This document shows positions 25,498-33,779 of a stretch of 64,000 nucleotides of DNA, piece after piece. Made by a program: the position numbers and the translations under genes. Within the stretch, counting starts at the first letter, position 1; each line of letters starts with the position of its first letter. The stretch lies in NCBI RefSeq assembly GCF_001613065.1, contig NZ_BDBQ01000001.1:248001-312000 (forward strand). Direction: 5' to 3'. The stretch comes from Nocardia miyunensis NBRC 108239. Lineage in GTDB: Bacteria; Actinomycetota; Actinomycetes; Mycobacteriales; Mycobacteriaceae. The notes beneath the pieces were generated by a model that searched no databases, had not been told where the DNA came from, and worked only from the letters and a program-made list of their open reading frames with translations.

Positions 25498-25525
25498 CCG
25501 CTCAACGCCTCGAGGCGTTGAGCGG
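25498..25525. repeat. 28-base perfect palindrome in a divergent promoter region
   Basis: CCGCTCAACGCCTC is followed immediately by its exact reverse complement GAGGCGTTGAGCGG. It lies in the 25251-25691 gap between divergently read genes, where a terminator is not expected; it may be an operator or the relic of a lost gene's terminator. Otherwise this gap holds only the AT boxes at its two ends and no convincing gene. Confidence 0.55.
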
Positions 25526-25626
25526 GCGAATCGGCCACAGCATGACCTCGGGGCCCAAGATCCCTCGCGCAGACAATTCCCGTCGAGATGTCCGCGACAC
25601 CTGACGACACCGCGCCAATGTAGTAT

Positions 25627-25642
25627 AAATAGTTAGTTAAAT
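25627..25642 (+). promoter_or_regulatory. AT-rich box before the DUF35-fusion/thiolase operon
   Basis: AAATAGTTAGTTAAAT, 13 of 16 matches to the 45726 box. The similarity extends outward: 22 of 28 bases from 25620 match the corresponding stretch ending at 45746. It lies 49 bp upstream of the start at 25692. Confidence 0.55.
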
Positions 25643-25691
25643 ATACGACTTCGAGGCCCTTGCGCCGACGACCGAACAGGGGTTGTGGCAA

Positions 25692-26885
25692 ATGAGTTCG
25701 ATCACCTCGCTAGGCACCTATCTGCCACCATGGGGGACCGCGCAGCAGCGCATCGCCGGGGACGACGAAGACGCCCTTACGCTGGCGGTCGAAGCCGGAT
25801 CGGCCGCCCTGCACGGTAGCGGCCCAGTACACCGAGTCACCCTGGTAACCAGGGACTTTCCACTGTTGGAGGGGGGTAGCGGGGCGGTCCTGCTGGCTGG
25901 ACTCGGACTGGATCCGGACATCGAGGTCACCGAGCGTATCGGCGGCGCCCCCGCGGCACTGGACGCGATCGCCACAGCCCGGCCGCGAACGCTGGTCATC
26001 GGCGTCGACCTCACACCGGCCGGAGCCGCGGCGGCGGTGATCGGTGAAACCGGCCTCACCGTCCGCCCGGTGGCGAGGCTGGCTCGGAGCCTTCCCGTCC
26101 GTACCCGCGACGCCAACGGGGCGAGCCACGACTACGGCGATCCTCGCCTGCTGCGTGAACGCGGTGTGCTGCAGTCGGTTCGGGCCGTGTCCGCGGGTGA
26201 GGTGGCCGTCATCGCAGGCGTGGACCACAAGACGGCGACGTCCCTGTGTCGCGGCACCCCGCCGCGGCTGCCGACGACCGGCGCCGCAGCGGCTGTGTTC
26301 GCCCTGGCATGGATGGCCGAAACCGGCACGGACGGTACACTTCTCGGTGTCGAGCAGGCCACACTGACCGGCCTCAGCGTGGACGCCGCCGCGGCGCCGA
26401 TAGTGCGTAACGAGCCTGATCCGCGACCGGCTCCGCGCACGGTTCGAGCGCCGGGTCTCGACATCCCCATCTCGCTGGCCGCCTACGAGCGCGCATTCGA
26501 TGCCAAGCTGCGCTGGCAGGCTTCGCGTGACCCCGCCACGGGCAGCCTGGAATTTCCACCGCGATCGCTGATCGATGCCGACGGCCGCTTGGTCGAGCGC
26601 GGCGAACTCGTGGACCTGCCACGTACCGGCACCGTCTACACCGTGGTCACCGTGCATGTGCCGGTGCCCGGCCTGCCCAGCCCGTATTCGCTGGTGATCG
26701 TGGAACTGGACGACGTCGGGGTCCGTGCGCTGGCGAAAACCACCGCGGCCGAACCGGGTTCGATCAGCATCGACGACCGTGGCCGCATGGTCTTGCGCCG
26801 CGTCGCGGTGCGGTCGGGGGTTCCCGACTACGGATACGCATTCGTCCCGGACGCCGTGCCACACACACAGAAGGAGATCGCATGA
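25692..26885 (+). CDS. HMG-CoA-synthase-like domain fused to an OB-fold (DUF35) domain
   Basis: 397 residues from ATG 25692 (AGGGG upstream). Residues 1 to about 245 resemble the HMG-CoA synthase/thiolase-superfamily N-terminal region (SSITSLGTYLPPWG, DDEDALTLAVEAGSAAL). The nucleophile position has no cysteine (ERIGGAPAALDAI). Residues 275-397 form a DUF35-like OB fold: FPPRSLIDADGRLVERGELV, TVVTVHVPVPGLPSPYSLVI, DYGYAFVPD. The cysteine ribbon usually preceding the OB fold is absent. The protein is probably a non-catalytic acyl-CoA-binding partner of the thiolase downstream, with which it overlaps by 4 bp (ATGA). Confidence 0.75.
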   Translation: MSSITSLGTYLPPWGTAQQRIAGDDEDALTLAVEAGSAALHGSGPVHRVTLVTRDFPLLEGGSGAVLLAGLGLDPDIEVTERIGGAPAALDAIATARPRTLVIGVDLTPAGAAAAVIGETGLTVRPVARLARSLPVRTRDANGASHDYGDPRLLRERGVLQSVRAVSAGEVAVIAGVDHKTATSLCRGTPPRLPTTGAAAAVFALAWMAETGTDGTLLGVEQATLTGLSVDAAAAPIVRNEPDPRPAPRTVRAPGLDIPISLAAYERAFDAKLRWQASRDPATGSLEFPPRSLIDADGRLVERGELVDLPRTGTVYTVVTVHVPVPGLPSPYSLVIVELDDVGVRALAKTTAAEPGSISIDDRGRMVLRRVAVRSGVPDYGYAFVPDAVPHTQKEIA

Positions 26886-28042
26886 GAAGGGTCGCGGTCG
26901 TCGGGGCGGGTATGACGCCGTTCGGCGAGCATTTCGGGCTGGGTATCAAAGATCTGCTGCCGATGGCCTTCGCGGAATGCGCAGCGAGCATTGACAAGGG
27001 CATCGCCACATCCGATATTCAGGCGGCCTGGTTCGGGGAGCTTTCCACCACCGACGGATTCCCGTCCGGAATCCTCGCCGATAGCTGCGGCCTGCTGGAC
27101 ATCCCGATCACTCGAGTCGAAAACGCTTGCGCCACCGGTAATGATGCCGTTCGCAACGCGCTCTACGGGATCGCTTCCGGAGCATTCGACGTCGCGCTGG
27201 TGATGGGCGCCGACAAGGTCCGGGAGTCGGCGAGCAAGGACACATTCTGGGAGTGGGCCGGCATGACCCGCGATATGGCGTGGGACTATCCGCTCGGCCT
27301 GATCGCCCCGGCGAACTTCGCGCTGCACGTGAGCCGGTATCTGCATGAATCCCCCGCCACCCGGGAGCATATGGCGATGGTGGCGGTGAAGAACCACCGC
27401 CACGCCGTGCCGAACCCGAAAGCCCAACTGCGGCAGGAGATCACCGTCGAGCAGGTGCTCAACGCGCCGATGGTGGTCGAGCCGTTCGGTCTGTACGACT
27501 GCACACCGCAGAGCGACGGCGCCGCGGCGCTGGTGCTGGCCGCGGAAGAGGTGGTGGACCGCTATACCGATCGACCGGTGTGGATCCGAGGTGTGGGACT
27601 CGGCGTCGATCGGGTGATGCATCAGCACAAGGCCGATATGACCACCTTCCCCGCCACCACGCGCGCGGCGAAGGCTGCCTATGCCATGGCCGGCCTGACG
27701 CCCCGCGACATCGACGTGGCCGAAGTGCACGACTGCTTCACGGGTGTAGAACTGATCAGCTATGAAGATCTGGGCTTCGCCGACCGGTTCGGGGCGCACA
27801 AACTCGTGGAGGCGGGCGCAACGACAGTGGGCGGGTCGCTGCCGGTGAACCCCAGCGGCGGCTTGAAGGCCAAGGGACACCCGCCGGGCGCCACCGGCGT
27901 GGCGCAGTGCTTCGAGATCTTCGAACAGCTGCGCGGCACGGCCGCCAACCAGGTCGACGGAGCGCGAATCGGCCTGGCGCACAATATCGGCGGCCCCACC
28001 GCGGTCTCCGCGGTCACCGTCCTCGGACGGGATAGAGACTGA
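26882..28042 (+). CDS. Thiolase (SCP-2/Ltp type) with intact catalytic residues
   Basis: 386 residues. The nucleophilic Cys83 is in RVENACATGNDAV, the second site His283-Asp-Cys285 in AEVHDCFTGVEL, and His333 in KAKGHPPGATG. All elements for Claisen-type thiolysis of a 3-ketoacyl-CoA are therefore present, in contrast to the cysteine-less homologue at 21892-23085. The start overlaps the DUF35-fusion gene, so the two probably form one complex. A strong hairpin follows 10 bp after the stop. Chain length or ring specificity cannot be inferred. Confidence 0.9.
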   Translation: MRRVAVVGAGMTPFGEHFGLGIKDLLPMAFAECAASIDKGIATSDIQAAWFGELSTTDGFPSGILADSCGLLDIPITRVENACATGNDAVRNALYGIASGAFDVALVMGADKVRESASKDTFWEWAGMTRDMAWDYPLGLIAPANFALHVSRYLHESPATREHMAMVAVKNHRHAVPNPKAQLRQEITVEQVLNAPMVVEPFGLYDCTPQSDGAAALVLAAEEVVDRYTDRPVWIRGVGLGVDRVMHQHKADMTTFPATTRAAKAAYAMAGLTPRDIDVAEVHDCFTGVELISYEDLGFADRFGAHKLVEAGATTVGGSLPVNPSGGLKAKGHPPGATGVAQCFEIFEQLRGTAANQVDGARIGLAHNIGGPTAVSAVTVLGRDRD

Positions 28043-28052
28043 CGCGGCGTTC

Positions 28053-28088
28053 GGCAGCCGCGTGCCCGGCCGGGCGCACGCGGCTGCC
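28053..28088. terminator. Bidirectional terminator hairpin
   Basis: GGCAGCCGCGTG (28053-28064) pairs perfectly with CACGCGGCTGCC (28077-28088); the 12-base interior is itself near-palindromic. It lies between the convergent thiolase and GntR genes. No T-run is present, as is common for actinobacterial hairpins. Confidence 0.75.
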
Positions 28089-28098
28089 TGCGGCACTC

Positions 28099-28863
28099 CT
28101 ACGGCAGGACGTCGAGGACGGACTCCTCCGGGTCCTCGATCATGAAGTTCTTGACCTGGGCCAGATGCTTGCGCCAAAAGGTCTCCGCCTTGACCGCATC
28201 CTTGTCCCGGATCAATTGCACGAGCTTGACGTGCGCGCGATGCGCTGCCGCCGCCTTGGACTCCGCGCCGAGGTCGCCGCGGTGCTCACGCAGAAAGTTC
28301 TCGACATGGCTTTCGATGATCGTCGAGACAATGTCCAGCAGCACGATCATCGTCTGGTTACCCGCCAACTGCATCAGCGTGCGGTGGAACTCCAGATCGT
28401 AGCCCTTGCCGAACGCGGGCGGATCACTCAGCAGCGCCTCGCCTTTCGCGAGCATATCGTCGAGGGCCCGCAGATCGGCCGCGGTTCGCTTGCGCGCCAG
28501 CGTGGCCACGGCGGCCACCTCCAGATTCGCCCTCGCCTCGTGTACGTCCGCGAGGGTGGTCTTGCGATACTGCAGCAGGGTACCGGCATAGCGCGCCGCC
28601 GCGGAAACGTCAGGCATCATCACACGGCCGCCGCCGCGCGCACCGCGCCGCACTTGAATAACCTGCTCGGACTCCAGGATTCGGAATGCCTCGCGCAACG
28701 TGGGCCGCGAAACGCCGAATCGCTCCATCAGTTCGGTCTCCGACGGCAGGGCGTCGCCTTCGCGCAGTTCCCCGGTTACGATCTGACGGCGCAATTGAGC
28801 GGCCACCATCTCACCGGCCTTCGGCACGCGGACGACCGACGTCGACAGTGGCATCGCAGACAT
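28099..28863 (-). CDS. GntR-family regulator, FadR/FCD subfamily
   Basis: 254 residues. The N-terminal winged helix-turn-helix (ETELMERFGVSRPTLREAF, about 42-60, wing RRGARGGGR) is followed by an all-helical FCD ligand domain with the metal/ligand residues HEARANLEVAAV and DLEFHRTLMQLAGNQ. Such proteins usually sense a CoA ester or carboxylic acid and act as repressors. It is clearly paralogous to the regulator at 40849-41643. A dyad GGTATC-N8-GATACC (28874-28893) lies right over the ribosome-binding region and may be its own operator. It is convergent with the thiolase operon. Confidence 0.9.
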   Translation of the reverse strand: MSAMPLSTSVVRVPKAGEMVAAQLRRQIVTGELREGDALPSETELMERFGVSRPTLREAFRILESEQVIQVRRGARGGGRVMMPDVSAAARYAGTLLQYRKTTLADVHEARANLEVAAVATLARKRTAADLRALDDMLAKGEALLSDPPAFGKGYDLEFHRTLMQLAGNQTMIVLLDIVSTIIESHVENFLREHRGDLGAESKAAAAHRAHVKLVQLIRDKDAVKAETFWRKHLAQVKNFMIEDPEESVLDVLP

Positions 28864-28873
28864 GAATTCCTCC

Positions 28874-28893
28874 GGTATCGGTCAGCTGATACC
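28874..28893. promoter_or_regulatory. Inverted repeat just upstream of the GntR gene
   Basis: GGTATC-GGTCAGCT-GATACC lies 10 bp before the GntR start, followed by AT-rich sequence. Position and symmetry suit an autoregulatory operator. The remainder of the 28864-29157 divergent gap holds only the dyad at 29073. Confidence 0.4.
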
Positions 28894-29072
28894 ACTATTA
28901 TCACCTATCCAACTCTATTGTTCGCCAACCGCCGACGGTCGGCCGTGACCGGTCGGCGAGCCGGAGTGCGTGACGATGCCGGTAGCGGGATCGTTACCAA
29001 GGTCGGCGACCGGGATTCGTGACTCGTTCGAACCGGTGTCGTCGGCAGGACAGCACCCATCGACCGACACAC

Positions 29073-29088
29073 TTGACGGAACTGTCCA
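29073..29088. promoter_or_regulatory. YTGAC-N6-GTCAA-type dyad before the TetR gene
   Basis: TTGAC-GGAACT-GTCCA, one mismatch from the perfect dyad, lies 69 bp upstream of the TetR start at 29158. This placement would allow the TetR protein to control its own gene. Confidence 0.5.
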
Positions 29089-29157
29089 GGAAAACCGCCG
29101 GCGTTCGGTTCGACACTGCCCGATCTCGCACCGGAGATCTCCTACACTGGCAAAATC

Positions 29158-29805
29158 ATGAACGATTCATCCGCGCCCGCACTCGACAACGACGACAACA
29201 GCGGAGCCGACGACGGCACCGGAGACGGACGGCTGGGCCGACGCGCGATTCGTACCCGCAACGCCATCCTGGAGGCGTCCAAGCAGTTGTTCCTGGAGCG
29301 CGGGTACGCGGGCACCCGGATCAACAACATCACAGACGTGTGCGGGATCTCACGGGCCGGCTTCTACACCTATTTCCGCGATAAGCGGGAGATCTTCAAT
29401 ACCCTCGGCGAGGAGACCTATCACGAACTGCTCGATGTGGTCGCGCGCTGGGACACCATTCCCCAGCCGTGCACCCGAATCGACGCCGAGACCTGGGTAC
29501 GGGACTATTTCGCCTTCATGGACAAGCATGGGGCCTTCATCCTGTCGGCCCAGTCGGGGCCGTCCGACGAAGACGTCAGAATTGCCAGCACCCGGATGCA
29601 GATGCGGGTGGTGTGGCTACTCGGAATGAATCTGCGCAGCCGCCAGCTGAACCCCACCGCCGCACCGGAGGCACTCGGACTGTGCGCTCAGGCGATGCTG
29701 GATCGCTCCTGGTACCTAACCCGCACCCAGCATCAGCTACCAGTGGATTCCGACGATGTCGTCCGCACCACGACCGATTTCCTGATGGCGATACTCACGG
29801 CCTGA
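29158..29805 (+). CDS. TetR-family transcriptional regulator
   Basis: 215 residues. After an acidic, Asp/Asn-rich N-terminal tail of about 25 residues comes the TetR DNA-binding domain: RNAILEASKQLFLERGYAGT, then the recognition helix region NITDVCGISRAGFYTYFRDK. The remaining about 130 residues form a variable ligand domain with LGLCAQAMLDRSWYLTRTQ. It stands alone on the plus strand, followed 105 bp later by a crotonase/acyl-CoA dehydrogenase operon. Dyads of one sequence type precede both this gene (29073) and that operon (29847), making it the best candidate for the protein that binds the YTGAC-N6-GTCAA sites. That assignment is inference. Confidence 0.9.
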   Translation: MNDSSAPALDNDDNSGADDGTGDGRLGRRAIRTRNAILEASKQLFLERGYAGTRINNITDVCGISRAGFYTYFRDKREIFNTLGEETYHELLDVVARWDTIPQPCTRIDAETWVRDYFAFMDKHGAFILSAQSGPSDEDVRIASTRMQMRVVWLLGMNLRSRQLNPTAAPEALGLCAQAMLDRSWYLTRTQHQLPVDSDDVVRTTTDFLMAILTA

Positions 29806-29846
29806 GGGCCGCGCCGCCGCCTCCCGGGCACATCCACACACCAAAT

Positions 29847-29862
29847 TTGACATATTCGTCAA
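29847..29862. promoter_or_regulatory. Perfect TTGAC-N6-GTCAA dyad before crotonase operon
   Basis: TTGAC-ATATTC-GTCAA, 48 bp upstream of the crotonase start at 29911. The left half could double as a -35 element, so a bound regulator would block the promoter. Confidence 0.6.
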
Positions 29863-29910
29863 GTAGAGGTCTGATGAGAGTCACGTATGGGATGGACCGG
29901 TAGGAGAGCC

Positions 29911-30714
29911 ATGCAGAACCCTTTCGCCCCCGAATTGCTCATCGAATCCCGCGGCGCGGTCCGGATCGTCACGCTGAATCGACCCGAGGCGCTCAATGCG
30001 ACGAATGAGGCCCTGCACGACGCCCTCGTCGGCGTCTGGCGGTTTATCGCCACCGATATCGAGGCACGCGCCGTGGTGCTCACCGGCGCCGGGCGAGCAT
30101 TCAGTGCCGGTGGCGACTTTCAGCACTTCGTCGAGCTGTGGGACGATCGCCCCGGCCGGCGCAAAGAGATCGATGCGGCGCGCCGGTTACTCGAGGAAAT
30201 GCTCGATTTCCCATTGCCGGTGGTCGCCGCGGTCAACGGCGCCGCGGTGGGCCTCGGTTGCAACCTTGCCGCATGCAGTGACATCGTGCTGATCGCCGAG
30301 AGCGCCTACATGGCCGACCCGCACGTCGGTGTCGGCCTGACCGCCGCCGACGGCGGCGCCCCCACCTGGCCGATGCTGATGGGGATGCTGCAGGCCAAGG
30401 AGTACCTGCTTACCAGCGAACGCATCCCAGCCGACAGAGCCGTAGCCCTGGGGCTGGCCAACCGCACCGTGGCCGACGAAGCACTGCTCGACGAGGCGTT
30501 GCGCACGGCCGACAAGCTTGCCGCCCAACCGCCGCAGGCGGTCCAGAGCACCAAGCGCGCACTCAACCTGCATCTCAAGCGCGCGGTGGCGGGTGTGCTG
30601 GAGTACGCGCTGGCCGAGGAATTCGCCAGCTTCGACACCGCCGAACACCAGGCGCTGGTGCGCCGGTTTCTCGACCGTTCCCGCCGACGTGCCGCGGAGC
30701 CGAGCCGGTCATGA
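29911..30714 (+). CDS. Crotonase-fold protein lacking the hydratase glutamates
   Basis: 267 residues from ATG 29911 with TAGGAGAG upstream. The fold is clear: VRIVTLNRPEALNATNEALH, oxyanion loop AFSAGGDFQHF, and NGAAVGLGCNLAACSDIVLI. Where enoyl-CoA hydratases have two glutamates, this has asparagine (N118 in GCNLA) and histidine (ADPHVG, about 138). Hydration by the standard mechanism is unlikely; isomerase, hydrolase, decarboxylase or ring-opening chemistry are the usual alternatives. It is first in an operon with a two-subunit acyl-CoA dehydrogenase (4-bp overlap), under a perfect operator-like dyad. Confidence 0.85.
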   Translation: MQNPFAPELLIESRGAVRIVTLNRPEALNATNEALHDALVGVWRFIATDIEARAVVLTGAGRAFSAGGDFQHFVELWDDRPGRRKEIDAARRLLEEMLDFPLPVVAAVNGAAVGLGCNLAACSDIVLIAESAYMADPHVGVGLTAADGGAPTWPMLMGMLQAKEYLLTSERIPADRAVALGLANRTVADEALLDEALRTADKLAAQPPQAVQSTKRALNLHLKRAVAGVLEYALAEEFASFDTAEHQALVRRFLDRSRRRAAEPSRS

Positions 30715-31883
30715 CCGACGCGCTCGCATCGGACCCGGCCGCCTACCGGACCGCGCTGCGTGCGTACCTGACCGGTGAACCGACGCTGTCGGCTTGGCGC
30801 ACAAAGCATTACACCACCACCGAGGAGCGCATCGCCGACCACGCAGCCCTGATGGGTGAGCTCTATCAGGCGGGCTGGAACCGGTACGGCTGGCCCACGT
30901 CGGCCGGTGGTCTCGGCGGCGACGAACGCCATCGAGCCGTGCTCTACGACGAACTGGCCGCCACGGACCTGCCGATCCCCACGCCGCACCTGATGCTCGA
31001 GACACTGGGCCCTCCGGTCGTACGCTTCGCACCCGACCTCGCCGCCGAATACCTGCCTGCCTACCTGCGCGGCAAGGAATGGTGGGGGCAGGGCTTTTCC
31101 GAGCCCGAGGCGGGCAGCGACCTGGCCGCATTGCGCTGCCGAGCCCGTCGCGAGGGTGACAACTACGTACTCAACGGGCAGAAACTGTGGACCAGCCACG
31201 GCGCCACCGCCACCCGCCTGGTTTGCCTGGTCCGCACCGGCACCCCGGAATCACGGCACCGCGGCCTGTCGATGATCATGGTCGATGCCGAGGGCACGGG
31301 CATCTCCCGCCGCCCGATAGCGCTGGCCAGCGGCGACAACGAATTGGCCGAGGAGTTCTTCGACGACGCTGTCGTTCCGGCGGACCGGCTGATCGGAGCC
31401 GAAGGCCAAGGCTGGGCGGTCGCGATGTATCTCCTGCAGTACGAGCGGGCGATGTACGCGTGGATGTCCGCCGCCGAAGCGTTCCGACGGCTGCGTGAAC
31501 TGCGCGATGAGCTCGCCGCGACGAATCCGGGACGGACCCTGCCTGCCGACGCCGCGCAGCGGATCGCAGAGTGCTATTCCCAACTCGTCACGGTACGGGC
31601 GCGCAGCGCCGATACCGTGCGACAGCTCGCGACCGGCGCCACCGTCGGTCCCGAGGCCAGTGTCGACAAGATACTTCTCGCGGGTGCCGAAATCCTCCTG
31701 TACGACATCGGTCGCGACCTGCTCGGCCCCGGATTCGTCTTCGAGGACACCGCTGCGGCGGCACAGTGGCGCAGCGAATGGTGGTACAGCCGATCCGCGA
31801 CCATCCTCGGCGGATCCGCCGAGGTACAGCGCACGATCATCGCCGATCACGTACTCGGCCTGCCCAGGGAGGCCACGAAATGA
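30711..31883 (+). CDS. Acyl-CoA dehydrogenase, large subunit of a likely heteromer
   Basis: 390 residues. N-terminal helices, then the flavin/substrate-binding middle region GQGFSEPEAGSDLAALRCRA and LNGQKLWTSHGATATRLVCL, and a C-terminal domain closing with SATILGGSAEVQRTIIADHV, the FAD/CoA contact of the family. Overlap of its stop with the next, shorter acyl-CoA dehydrogenase gene (ATGA) is the arrangement of the alpha2-beta2 dehydrogenases known from mycobacterial sterol side-chain degradation (FadE pairs). It oxidises an acyl-CoA to the 2-enoyl-CoA. Substrate unknown; a ring- or branched-chain acyl-CoA is plausible from context. Confidence 0.88.
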   Translation: MTDALASDPAAYRTALRAYLTGEPTLSAWRTKHYTTTEERIADHAALMGELYQAGWNRYGWPTSAGGLGGDERHRAVLYDELAATDLPIPTPHLMLETLGPPVVRFAPDLAAEYLPAYLRGKEWWGQGFSEPEAGSDLAALRCRARREGDNYVLNGQKLWTSHGATATRLVCLVRTGTPESRHRGLSMIMVDAEGTGISRRPIALASGDNELAEEFFDDAVVPADRLIGAEGQGWAVAMYLLQYERAMYAWMSAAEAFRRLRELRDELAATNPGRTLPADAAQRIAECYSQLVTVRARSADTVRQLATGATVGPEASVDKILLAGAEILLYDIGRDLLGPGFVFEDTAAAAQWRSEWWYSRSATILGGSAEVQRTIIADHVLGLPREATK

Positions 31884-32812
31884 GCAGTACCGCAACCGGA
31901 TTCGATACCGACACGATCCAATTGCTGACCAGATCGCTGCGTGAGGTCTTCACCGCGCACCAGAACGGATCGGGTGTGTCGGCCGCGCTGGCCGAACTGG
32001 GCTGGGACGATGTGTCCACGGGCGATCCCGCCACGGCGACCAACCTGCTGTTCACCGAGCAAGGCCGGGCACTGGCGGTGTCGCGGCTACTCGATGACGT
32101 CGTTCTGCGAGAGCTGACCTCGGTCCTGCCTCGCGGCACGGCGAACCGGGCCGTGCTCTATCGGCATCCCGGATACGACCTGTTACTGGGACCGCTGGAC
32201 GGCGTCACCGAACTGGTGAGCATCGACGCGGCGGGGCACATCGGCCTGGTGGACGCGAACCTCGTGACACCTCGGCCGATCCACGGCTTCGATCCCGGAT
32301 CGGAGTGGCTACGGATCGAGCGGATCCCGGACAGCGAGCCGCTGGCAGCCGGGACGGCAGGCCCGCGTGCGGTGGCGGCGGCGCACCGCGCGCTGTGCGC
32401 CGAGATCATCGGAATCTGCACTGCCGCACTGGATTCCGCGGTCGCGCACACCAGCTCCCGGAGACAATACGGCCGGGAGCTGGCGGCATTCCAGGCCGTC
32501 CGGCACCGGCTCGCCGAAGCCTTCGTCGCAGTGGCGGCGGCGCAGGCGGCCCTCGACACCGCCGGCGAAGACAGCGGCGCCCGGACCGCGCAACTGGCCA
32601 AGTTGCGCGCGGGCCGGACACAGGCGGACGTGATGCGCCATACGGTCCAGGTCTTCGGCGCGATGGGGTTGTCCCAGGAGCACACGCTGCATCGCCAGGT
32701 CACGCGCGCGGCGGCGCTGGATCTACTGCTGGGCGGGCACGTCGAACTGGCCGAGCAGATCGGCGCCGACCTACTGGGTGGCGCCGACCTGCTCCGGGTG
32801 GTCGAAATCTGA
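31880..32812 (+). CDS. Acyl-CoA dehydrogenase, small subunit of a likely heteromer
   Basis: 310 residues from ATG 31880, overlapping the previous stop. It is about 70 residues shorter than ordinary acyl-CoA dehydrogenases, with a divergent N-terminal half. The C-terminal helical domain is recognisable: TSSRRQYGRELAAFQAVRHR, LAKLRAGRTQADVMRHTVQV, FGAMGLSQEHTLHRQVTRAA. The R-Q-Y/F-G-x-x-x-x-x-F-Q-A motif contacts FAD. Pairing with the 390-residue neighbour implies a heterotetramer in which only some residues form the active site. It ends 4 bp from the convergent VOC gene, with no room for a terminator. Confidence 0.85.
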   Translation: MSSTATGFDTDTIQLLTRSLREVFTAHQNGSGVSAALAELGWDDVSTGDPATATNLLFTEQGRALAVSRLLDDVVLRELTSVLPRGTANRAVLYRHPGYDLLLGPLDGVTELVSIDAAGHIGLVDANLVTPRPIHGFDPGSEWLRIERIPDSEPLAAGTAGPRAVAAAHRALCAEIIGICTAALDSAVAHTSSRRQYGRELAAFQAVRHRLAEAFVAVAAAQAALDTAGEDSGARTAQLAKLRAGRTQADVMRHTVQVFGAMGLSQEHTLHRQVTRAAALDLLLGGHVELAEQIGADLLGGADLLRVVEI

Positions 32813-32816
32813 ACGG

Positions 32817-33779
32817 TCAGCGCGGTTCCCGCGGTCGGCTCACCGTCGACCGCGGCCGCTCGACCAGCTCGACGACCGCTCCGTCCGGATCGGTCAGAAA
32901 CAGCACGGTGAACCCGCCGGTCGGAATGTCGGGCATCGGGAAAGTCACCGGGTCCGGCACCACACCCAGCACCGCATTGCGCACCAGCGCGGCGTGGGCC
33001 TCCCGGACATCGTCGACGGCGAGCGCAATCCGGTACAGCCCTTGGGTATTCGCCGGCCGGGGCGCCCCGGCGGCCTGCGGCAGCTGCTCGAACTCGAGCG
33101 AGAATGTCGGATCCTCGGGCAGCACCAGGGATGCCGTCGACCCCTGAGCACCCTCGCCGCGGGCCCAGACCTCCCAGCCGAGGCCGCCGTACCAGGCGAT
33201 GGTGGCGGTCAGATCCGAACACCGCATACGCTGGTGCGACAACAGGACTGCTCGGCTGGGATCGTCTGCTGCCGAAGGGATCTCGGCAATTTCGACCACG
33301 ACCCCGTCGACATCGGTCAGCCGGAGCGCCCGACGCAGCGTACCGCGCACCGGCACACCCCCGGCGGCCTCCGTGGCGGCGAACCCGATCGCCGCCAACC
33401 TGGCCTGAAAGATCTCCAGCGAGGCGACACGATAGCCGAGCGCGAGGAAACCCGACGGCGCCAACCGAGGCTCGGCGGGCTCTGTCCTTGGGCGGGTCCA
33501 CCCGACCAGCTCGAGGGCCGGCGCGGCTCGCGGACCGCGCCGATCGTAGAGAAATGTCGTGGTGCTCGCCGTACTGCTGCCGAGCCCCATCACGGCCGAG
33601 TCGTCGTCAGTGCCGACCGACCGCATGCGGGGGTCCATACCGAACGCCAGCATGTGAAAGGCTGTGGCCCGGTCCAGCGCGAGAGTGTTGATATTGCAGT
33701 GCAATACGGCATGCGCGCGTTCGGGCGGATATACCGGACGCACATCCGCGTCGACCGCTACGCCGTACTCCCCGGTCAT
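32817..33779 (-). CDS. Two-domain VOC (glyoxalase/dioxygenase-fold) protein
   Basis: 320 residues with two tandem vicinal-oxygen-chelate modules. The first (about 25-165) begins AVLHCNINTLALDRATAFHM and ends ALRLTDVDGVVVEIAEI; the second (about 180-310) contains CSDLTATIAWYGGLGWEVWA and ends TVLFLTDPDGAVVELVERP. VOC proteins include extradiol dioxygenases, epimerases and lyases. Clean metal-ligand sets are not obvious (histidine is scarce), so a metal-independent or binding role is possible. It follows the isochorismatase-like gene with an ATGA overlap, so both act together. Function beyond the fold is unknown. Confidence 0.75.
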   Translation of the reverse strand: MTGEYGVAVDADVRPVYPPERAHAVLHCNINTLALDRATAFHMLAFGMDPRMRSVGTDDDSAVMGLGSSTASTTTFLYDRRGPRAAPALELVGWTRPRTEPAEPRLAPSGFLALGYRVASLEIFQARLAAIGFAATEAAGGVPVRGTLRRALRLTDVDGVVVEIAEIPSAADDPSRAVLLSHQRMRCSDLTATIAWYGGLGWEVWARGEGAQGSTASLVLPEDPTFSLEFEQLPQAAGAPRPANTQGLYRIALAVDDVREAHAALVRNAVLGVVPDPVTFPMPDIPTGGFTVLFLTDPDGAVVELVERPRSTVSRPREPR

